Of a DNA stretch of 64,000 bases, positions 58,653 through 64,000 are shown in pieces. Position 1 is the first letter of the stretch. Each line of letters begins with the position of its first letter. Source of the stretch: Rhizobiaceae bacterium (GTDB taxonomy: Bacteria; Pseudomonadota; Alphaproteobacteria; Rhizobiales; Rhizobiaceae); assembly GCA_019635695.1 (NCBI GenBank), contig JAHBYZ010000002.1, positions 62,001 through 126,000 on the forward strand. The letters run 5' to 3'. The position numbers and the translations under genes are program-made. The notes below the pieces were generated by a model. The model made no database searches, had not been told where the DNA came from, and was given only the letters and a program-made list of their open reading frames with translations.

Positions 58653-60056
58653 TCAGGACGGGAAAAGCTTGCCTGGATTCATGATGCCGCGCGGGTCTAG
58701 CGCGGCCTTGATCGAACGCATCATGGCGATTTCGGCCGGACTGCGCGACAGCGGCAAGTATTTGCGCTTGGACAGCCCTATGCCGTGTTCGGCCGAGATG
58801 CTGCCGCCGAATTCGCGCACCACGCCATAGACCAGGTCGTCGATCTCGCCCTTCGGCTGATGCGCGCCCGCCGAGGGAATCTGGATGATGATGTGGATGT
58901 TGCAGTCGCCGAGGTGCCCGTAGGCGACGTGGATCGCGTCGGGCCAGCGGCCGCGCACGACCGTCTCCGACCGGCGGACAAATTCGTCGGAGCTGGCCGC
59001 CGGCAGGCCGACGTCGAAGGACACGATGGGCCCGATGGCGCGCCTGATCTCGCTGACGCCTTCGCGGATCTTCCAGAAATCCGCCGCCTCGCGGCTCGTC
59101 TGTGCGATCGTTGCATCTTCGAGCACGCCGGTTTCGAGCAGTTCGGACAGCACGCCCTGCAGCCGTTCGGGGTCGCGCTCCGGGTCGAAGCCGCTCACTT
59201 CGACCAGCGCGTAAGCGCCGTGCGGGCTCGCAAACGGTGCCCGCAGGTCGAGCTTCGAGACCATGAGGTTCCAGAAATCCGGCCACATGGCCTCGAAGGC
59301 GGAGAGCGACGGCCCGAGACGGCCGCGCAGCGCGCCGAGCAGCGCCATGAGCTCATCGAAACCCGCCACCGCGCACATCGCCGAAATGACCACGGCGGGA
59401 CGCGGCTGCAGGCGCAGGACCGCGCGGGTGATGACGCCAAGCGTACCCTCCGAGCCGATGAAGAACTGCTTGAGGTCGTAGCCGGTGTTGTTCTTGACCA
59501 GCCGGCTCATCGAATCGACGATCGTCCCGTCCGGCAACACGGCCTCGAGGCCAAGCACGTGATCGCGTGTCGAACCGTAGCGGATGACGCGATTGCCGCC
59601 GGCGTTCGTGGCGAGGTTGCCGCCGATGCTGCACGACCCGCGCGCCCCGAGGTCGATCGGCAGCATGAAACCGGCCGCCTCGGCGGCCGCTTGAGCCTGC
59701 TCCAGCGGGGTTCCGGCACGCACGATCATCGTAGCGCCCGCGACGTCGATCTCCTCGATTCCGGTGAGCCGGTCGAGCGACAGCGCAACACAGCCGGCCA
59801 CCGGATGCGCGCCGCCGACAAGACCTGTGAGCCCGCCCTGCGTCACCACCGGCGTCGCGGTTTCGTTGCAGACGCGGAGAACCGCGGAAACCTCCCGGGC
59901 GTCCGCGGGCCGCACCAGCGCCAGCGGCACCACGGGCGGCAGGCGCGTCCAGTCGGCATGATGGCGCACCGGGATTTCGGCGCCGAAGAGAATGTTCTGC
60001 CCGGCGTCCGGCAAGGCGCGGCGCAGGCGGGACTCGACGTCGCCCGACGCGTTCAT
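58653..60056 (-). CDS. FAD-linked D-2-hydroxyacid dehydrogenase (GlcD family)
   Basis: 467 residues. PCMH-type FAD-binding domain (VVTQGGLTGLVGGAHP, GSCSIGGNLATNAGG, GSTRDHVLGLEAVLPDG, GSEGTLGVITRAVLRLQP) and the C-terminal FAD oxidase domain (YGHLGDCNIHIII, GGSISAEHGIGLSKRKYL), as in D-lactate, glycolate and D-2-hydroxyglutarate dehydrogenases. Start MNASGDVESRL at 60056; an upstream PRGR repeat frame comes from a GC palindrome. First gene of the minus-strand operon. Confidence 0.9.
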   Translation of the reverse strand: MNASGDVESRLRRALPDAGQNILFGAEIPVRHHADWTRLPPVVPLALVRPADAREVSAVLRVCNETATPVVTQGGLTGLVGGAHPVAGCVALSLDRLTGIEEIDVAGATMIVRAGTPLEQAQAAAEAAGFMLPIDLGARGSCSIGGNLATNAGGNRVIRYGSTRDHVLGLEAVLPDGTIVDSMSRLVKNNTGYDLKQFFIGSEGTLGVITRAVLRLQPRPAVVISAMCAVAGFDELMALLGALRGRLGPSLSAFEAMWPDFWNLMVSKLDLRAPFASPHGAYALVEVSGFDPERDPERLQGVLSELLETGVLEDATIAQTSREAADFWKIREGVSEIRRAIGPIVSFDVGLPAASSDEFVRRSETVVRGRWPDAIHVAYGHLGDCNIHIIIQIPSAGAHQPKGEIDDLVYGVVREFGGSISAEHGIGLSKRKYLPLSRSPAEIAMMRSIKAALDPRGIMNPGKLFPS

Positions 60057-60068
60057 CGGCCGGCCTCT

Positions 60069-60090
60069 GGGGCGCCCGCGCGGGCGCCCC
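60069..60090. repeat. 22-base perfect GC palindrome upstream of the GlcD-type gene
   Basis: GGGGCGCCCGC (60069-60079) followed at once by its exact complement GCGGGCGCCCC (60080-60090), no spacer. It ends 12 bases before the GlcD-type ATG, leaving just AGAGG as a ribosome site. Could form a hairpin or cruciform, or bind a dimeric regulator. Confidence 0.6.
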
Positions 60091-60227
60091 GGCACGCTGC
60101 CGCGGTGGCAGCGCCGGACTGCGCCGTCGGGACCGCGAAATGGACGTCAGTCAAGGTCTCTCATCCGGTTCGAAGGCTTTCCGCGCGGGGTGCGATCGGC
60201 GCGCCTACATTGCGAAATTGATTTTCA

Positions 60228-60257
60228 TTGACAAGTCCCCCAACGCAAAAATACGGT
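60228..60257 (+). promoter_or_regulatory. Candidate promoter for the SDR-BVMO-hydrolase operon
   Basis: TTGACA (60228-60233), 18 bases, TACGGT (60252-60257), 28 bases before the SDR ATG. Strong -35, weak -10. The 228-base divergent region 60057-60284 also holds the palindrome at 60069 and an A/T-rich GAAATTGATTTTC inverted repeat (60214-60226). Confidence 0.4.
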
Positions 60258-60284
60258 CCGGCCCGCTGATAGGGCGGAGCACAA

Positions 60285-61031
60285 ATGGATTTGGGACTGA
60301 ACGGAAAAGTCGCCATCGTCACTGGCGGCGCAAGAGGCATCGGCCTGTCGATCTGCGAGCGGTTCCTCGCGGAAGGCGCCCGCGTCGTCGTTGCCGACAT
60401 GGACGGGGCGGCGGCAGGCGAGGCGGCCGCGGCGCTCTCGCCCGACGGCGCGGCGGCGCTGGCGGTCACCTGCGACGTCACCGACCGCGCATCGGTCGAG
60501 ACCATGGTGCGGGCCACGCTCGACGCCTTCGGCACCATTGACGTGCTGGTCAACAATGCCGGCTTCACCCGTGACATGCGCATCGGCAGGATGAGCGAAA
60601 CCGACTGGGATCTCGTGGTCGACGTCGTGCTCAAGGGCGCCTACCAGTGCACCAAGGCGGTGATGCCGACGATGATCGAGAAGAACAGCGGCCGCATCAT
60701 CAGCATTTCGTCGCGGGCCTATCTCGGCAATCCGGGGCAGGCCAACTATTCCGCAGCCAAGGCAGGGCTGCTGGGCTTCACCCGCGCGATGTCGCTGGAG
60801 GCCGGCCGGCACTTCATAACCGTGAACGCCGTGGCGCCGGGCATCGTCGAGACCGAAGCGGTGAGATCCCTTCCGCATTTCGACAAGATCCGGGCCAACG
60901 CGGAAAAGACCGTGGCCATCCCGCGCATGGGACAGGTGTCCGACGTAGCAGACGCCGTGGCATTCCTCGCATCCGATCGCGCCGGCTACATCAGCGGCGA
61001 AGTGCTGCACGTCACCGGCGGCCGCTACTGA
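60285..61031 (+). CDS. Short-chain dehydrogenase/reductase
   Basis: 248 residues, canonical SDR: TGGARGIG (13-20), NNAG (90-93), Ser142, Tyr155 and Lys159 (YSAAKAG), and C-terminal GGRY as in FabG-like enzymes. GGAG before the ATG. Likely oxidises an alcohol to the ketone used by the monooxygenase, which starts 36 bases downstream; a beta-hydroxyacyl-CoA role is the alternative. Confidence 0.88.
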   Translation: MDLGLNGKVAIVTGGARGIGLSICERFLAEGARVVVADMDGAAAGEAAAALSPDGAAALAVTCDVTDRASVETMVRATLDAFGTIDVLVNNAGFTRDMRIGRMSETDWDLVVDVVLKGAYQCTKAVMPTMIEKNSGRIISISSRAYLGNPGQANYSAAKAGLLGFTRAMSLEAGRHFITVNAVAPGIVETEAVRSLPHFDKIRANAEKTVAIPRMGQVSDVADAVAFLASDRAGYISGEVLHVTGGRY

Positions 61032-61067
61032 ACGCTGCGTCGCATCCGTCGCGAAAAGGACAGGCAT

Positions 61068-63065
61068 TTGCAGAACGATCCCCGTCACGACCCCTACCGC
61101 CAGATCGCCTATGCCGCCGCGCATGCCGATGAGTTCAGCGCCGCGATCGCCGGCGCCGACATCGTGCCGCTGCTGATGAGCTACGTGCAGCTCACCGGCG
61201 ACACGTCGCTGCTCGACGAGGCCGCGCCCCACATCAAGGGCGCGTGGAACTACATGCAGACGATTCCGACCACGCTGCAGAACCGCATTCGCGCGGCGCT
61301 GGTTCAAGCCGTGCTCGATTTCGCCGAACGGCCGCGCGAACTGCCGGCCGAGCCTGCCGCAGGCGACTTCAAGAAGATGATCGACGTCGCCGTCGGCGAG
61401 ACCGTGCCGCCCGAATATGTGCAGGTCTTCCGCGAAGAGATGCTGATCGCCGGCCGCGATGCGCGCACGTTCAGCTGGCGCAAGCGACCTGCCGAGACGA
61501 CGCTCGCAGCCTTCAAGGTTATGATCGTCGGCGCCGGCTTTTCCGGGCTCGCCATGGCGGTGCGCCTGCAGGAAGCCGGCATCCCCTATGTCATCGTCGA
61601 GAAGAACGCCGAGGTCGGCGGGACGTGGCTGGAGAACAATTATCCGGATTGCGGCGTCGACACGCCCTGCCACTTCTTCTCCTATTCGTTCGAACCGAAC
61701 CCCGACTGGACCCGCTATTTCGCCAAGCGCGACGAGATTCTCGGCTACATTCTGCACTGCGCCAAGAAGTACGATGTCCGCCGGCACATCCGTTTCCAGG
61801 AGGAGGTCACCGCGGCCGAATACCAGGCGGACGGAACCTGGGCGGTGCGCACGAGGCGTGCCGACGGCACGGAGGCGAACGAGACCGTCAACGTGCTGGT
61901 CACCGCGGTGGGGGCGCTGAACCGGCCGGCCATTCCCAGAATTCCCGGCCTCAAGGATTTCAAGGGACCGTGGTTCCACACCGCGCAATGGGATTCGAAG
62001 GTGCCGATCAAGGGCCGCAACGTGGCGATGATCGGCACCGGCGCCAGCGGCATGCAGACCGGGCCGGCGATCGCGCCGCAGGTCGGAAAGCTGACGATCT
62101 TCCAGCGCTCGCCGCATTGGGCGATGAAGCACCCACTCTACCACCAGGAAGTGAGCACCGGCGCCCGCTGGGCCATGCGCAACGTGCCCTACTACGCAAG
62201 CTGGTATCGGCTCACCCTGTTCTGGGCGGCGTCCGAAGCGTTCCACTGGACGCTGAAGATCGACCCCGCCTGGCCGCACCCGAAGCGGTCGCTCAACGCC
62301 ATGAACGAGAAATGGCGCGAGGACCTGACCGCCTACATCATGTCCAAGGTTGGGCACCGCAAGGATCTGTTGCCGAAGGTGATCCCCGACTATCCGCCGT
62401 TCGGCAAGCGCATGCTGCGCGACAACAACTGGTACGACATGCTGCTGCGCGACAATGTCGAGCTGGTGGCGGCGCATGTCGAGCGCGTCGAGGCGGACGC
62501 GGTCGTCGCCGACGGCAAGCGATATCCAGCGGACGTCATCGTGCTCGCCACCGGCTTCCAGACCAAGCGCATGCTGTCGCCAATGCACATCGTCGGCGCG
62601 GCAGGCAGGTCGATCCGCGAGCTGTGGGGCGACGAGGACCCGCGCGCCCATCGCGGCGTCACGGTGCCCGGCTTCCCGAACTTCTACGTCATCTACGGGC
62701 CGAACACGAACCTTGCGCATGGCGGCAGCGCCATCTTCCAGACCGAGTGCCAGGTGAACTACATCATGAAGGCGCTGCGCGAGCAGCTCGAGAGCGGCTG
62801 GGACGCCGTCGAGGTGCGCCAGGAGGCGTTCCAGCAGTTCAACGACCGGGTTGACGGCATGCTCGCCAACATGGTCTGGACGCATCCCGGCGTCACCAAC
62901 TGGTACAAGAACTCAGCCGGGCGCATCGCACTGAACTGGCCCGGCCGGCTCGTCGACTATCGCGACGTGACGGCGGAATTCGATCCGGCAGAATATCATC
63001 TGACAAGGACGCCGCAGTCAGACACGCGCGCGGTGGCGCGCAAGGTTTCCTCGGGAGCACCATGA
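61068..63065 (+). CDS. Baeyer-Villiger monooxygenase, 4-hydroxyacetophenone type
   Basis: 665 residues. Inserts oxygen next to a ketone to give an ester or lactone, using FAD and NADPH. FAD Rossmann motif GAGFSG (155-160), the BVMO fingerprint F298-x-G300-x3-H304-x3-W308-D309, and the second Rossmann motif GTGASG near 324. The roughly 145-residue N-terminal extension of helices is the mark of the HAPMO/acetone-type subgroup. TTG start with AAGGA 8 bases ahead; no ATG nearby fits. Overlaps the hydrolase by 4 bases, so the two act in series. Confidence 0.92.
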   Translation: MQNDPRHDPYRQIAYAAAHADEFSAAIAGADIVPLLMSYVQLTGDTSLLDEAAPHIKGAWNYMQTIPTTLQNRIRAALVQAVLDFAERPRELPAEPAAGDFKKMIDVAVGETVPPEYVQVFREEMLIAGRDARTFSWRKRPAETTLAAFKVMIVGAGFSGLAMAVRLQEAGIPYVIVEKNAEVGGTWLENNYPDCGVDTPCHFFSYSFEPNPDWTRYFAKRDEILGYILHCAKKYDVRRHIRFQEEVTAAEYQADGTWAVRTRRADGTEANETVNVLVTAVGALNRPAIPRIPGLKDFKGPWFHTAQWDSKVPIKGRNVAMIGTGASGMQTGPAIAPQVGKLTIFQRSPHWAMKHPLYHQEVSTGARWAMRNVPYYASWYRLTLFWAASEAFHWTLKIDPAWPHPKRSLNAMNEKWREDLTAYIMSKVGHRKDLLPKVIPDYPPFGKRMLRDNNWYDMLLRDNVELVAAHVERVEADAVVADGKRYPADVIVLATGFQTKRMLSPMHIVGAAGRSIRELWGDEDPRAHRGVTVPGFPNFYVIYGPNTNLAHGGSAIFQTECQVNYIMKALREQLESGWDAVEVRQEAFQQFNDRVDGMLANMVWTHPGVTNWYKNSAGRIALNWPGRLVDYRDVTAEFDPAEYHLTRTPQSDTRAVARKVSSGAP

Positions 63066-63865
63066 TGCTGGCACTGACCGATTTCGGCGCACTTCACTAC
63101 GACCTGATCGGGCCCAAGGGAGCGCCGGTCGTGTGCATGCTGCACTCGCTGACCTCGGACAGCGGAATGTGGGCGGAACAGGTTCCGGTGCTGCTGGCGC
63201 AGGGATACCGCGTGCTGCGGCTCGACGCGCGCGGCCACGGGGGCAGCAGCGCATCATCGCCGGGCGACTACCGCATCGAGATGCTCGCGCAGGACGTGCT
63301 TGGCGTGCTCGACCGGCTCGGCATCGACGCGGTGCATCTTGTCGGGCTGTCGCTGGGCGGCATGATCGGCCAGGTGATCGCAGCGGACCACCCCGCGCGC
63401 ATCCTGTCGCTGGCCGCCTGCGCCACCAACCCGCGCTGGATCGGCGATACCGAGATGCTGCTGCGGCGCATGGATGCGGTGCGTGCCAGCGGCACGCTCG
63501 ATTCGATCGTCGACGCGGCAATGGAGCAGCGCTATTCGCCAGCCTACAAGGTGGCGCACCCGCTGCGTTGGGCGGCGCTGCGCGAGACCTTCCTGGGTAC
63601 CAGGCTCGACGGCTATTTCGGCTGCATGCACGCCGTCCTGAACCACGACGTCAGCCAGCGCCTTGCAACGGTGAAGGCCCCGACGATCGTCATATCCGGC
63701 TCGGACGATGTGGTGACGCCGCCGACGGCCGGCCGCGCGATCGCCGCGGGCATCGCCGGCGCACGCTATCACGAGATCGCCGGCGGCCGGCACTTTCTCA
63801 ACGTCGAGTTCGCCGAGGAGTTCAACCGCGTACTGCTCGGCTGGCTGGCGGAGCAGGTCGGATGA
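63062..63865 (+). CDS. Alpha/beta hydrolase (ester/lactone hydrolase, PcaD-like)
   Basis: 267 residues. Nucleophile elbow GLSLGG with Ser98, DARGHGGSS, acid Asp in SGSDDVVTPP and base His in GGRHFLNVE: complete triad. Resembles 3-oxoadipate enol-lactone hydrolases. Start ATG 63062 overlaps the monooxygenase stop (ATGA). Directly after a Baeyer-Villiger enzyme it should hydrolyse the ester or lactone formed. Confidence 0.9.
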   Translation: MMLALTDFGALHYDLIGPKGAPVVCMLHSLTSDSGMWAEQVPVLLAQGYRVLRLDARGHGGSSASSPGDYRIEMLAQDVLGVLDRLGIDAVHLVGLSLGGMIGQVIAADHPARILSLAACATNPRWIGDTEMLLRRMDAVRASGTLDSIVDAAMEQRYSPAYKVAHPLRWAALRETFLGTRLDGYFGCMHAVLNHDVSQRLATVKAPTIVISGSDDVVTPPTAGRAIAAGIAGARYHEIAGGRHFLNVEFAEEFNRVLLGWLAEQVG

Positions 63866-63939
63866 TGTCCGCTCGTCTTGCCGCGGCCCCCGGCCGGGCC
63901 TACTAACCCAGCGGTCCCGTTCGATCCAGGCCGGCATAG

Positions 63940-64000
63940 ATGCGCACCTCCAAGACCGCCTACGCCGCGCCCCGCAAGGGCCGGCCGGCTGAAACAGACA
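63940..64000 (+). CDS. Start of a gene cut by the right edge, possibly a regulator
   Basis: ATG at 63940 opens a frame of 20 codons (MRTSKTAYAAPRKGRPAETD...) to the window end. A basic, Arg/Lys-rich start with RKGRP is common in TetR-type regulators, but nothing else can be seen and the start is 75 bases after the hydrolase. Treat as tentative. Confidence 0.35.
   Translation, partial: MRTSKTAYAAPRKGRPAETD

Noticed and set aside
60225-62885. An 886-codon open frame on the minus strand opposite the SDR and monooxygenase
   Set aside because: Product is His/Arg/Gly-rich without domains and lies opposite two genes with full motif support; long antisense frames are expected in GC-rich DNA.
63862-63906. 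A 14-codon frame overlapping the hydrolase stop
   Set aside because: Too short and without features; only the overlap suggests coding.

Overview
The window is high-GC DNA from an alphaproteobacterium, most likely order Hyphomicrobiales and the Mesorhizobium/Phyllobacteriaceae side. The support is the tkt - DUF4164 - zapA arrangement, an RpoH-type sigma factor, obg overlapping proB, nadD/rsfS/rlmH, a GC-rich palindromic repeat, and a large acyl-CoA catabolic region. No rRNA, tRNA, CRISPR, integrase or transposase was seen. Genes are tightly packed and no gap without a gene exceeds 300 bases.

Region 1 (1-22.3 kb) is mostly housekeeping: transketolase (cut by the left edge), DUF4164 and ZapA, an Uup-type ABC-F ATPase with thiamine diphosphokinase, proA-nadD-MFS-rsfS-rlmH, a small DUF1127-like gene beside a WYL regulator sharing CCTGAC/GTCAGG palindromes, ispG, rpoH, an M48 lipoprotein protease, a TPP-riboswitch-controlled thiBPQ importer, proB-obg, a phosphodiesterase/nuclease-like protein and a TbpB-like lipoprotein. 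proA and proB, usually adjacent in relatives, lie 12 kb apart on opposite strands, which suggests an inversion.

Region 2 (22.5-42.1 kb) is a carboxylic-acid/acyl-CoA module. It holds a family III CoA-transferase and crotonase (minus strand); acyl-CoA ligase, crotonase, thiolase and IclR regulator (plus); an AliA-like ligase (minus); then crotonase, a two-subunit acyl-CoA dehydrogenase, an ADP-forming acyl-CoA ligase, a complete branched-chain-amino-acid-type ABC importer and two EthD-like proteins (plus).

Region 3 (42.1-47.7 kb) is a TRAP importer operon ending in a cyclase-family hydrolase and a fumarylacetoacetase-family enzyme, divergent from a TetR regulator that shares a palindromic promoter with it.

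Region 4 (47.7-64 kb) has three single-chain acyl-CoA dehydrogenases, a TetR regulator, an SDR lacking the catalytic Tyr, two normal acyl-CoA ligases, an AMP-binding paralogue with a destroyed P-loop and no C-terminal domain, an FMN 2-hydroxyacid oxidase and a GlcD-type flavoprotein (all minus). Divergent from these is an SDR - Baeyer-Villiger monooxygenase - alpha/beta hydrolase operon. A plausible whole (inference) is uptake of a cyclic or aryl ketone/alcohol or alicyclic acid, oxygen insertion and ester or lactone hydrolysis, CoA activation and beta-oxidation. Several catabolic promoters share a TTCTAACA-type palindrome, so one TetR regulator, perhaps the one at 50.2 kb, may control much of it.
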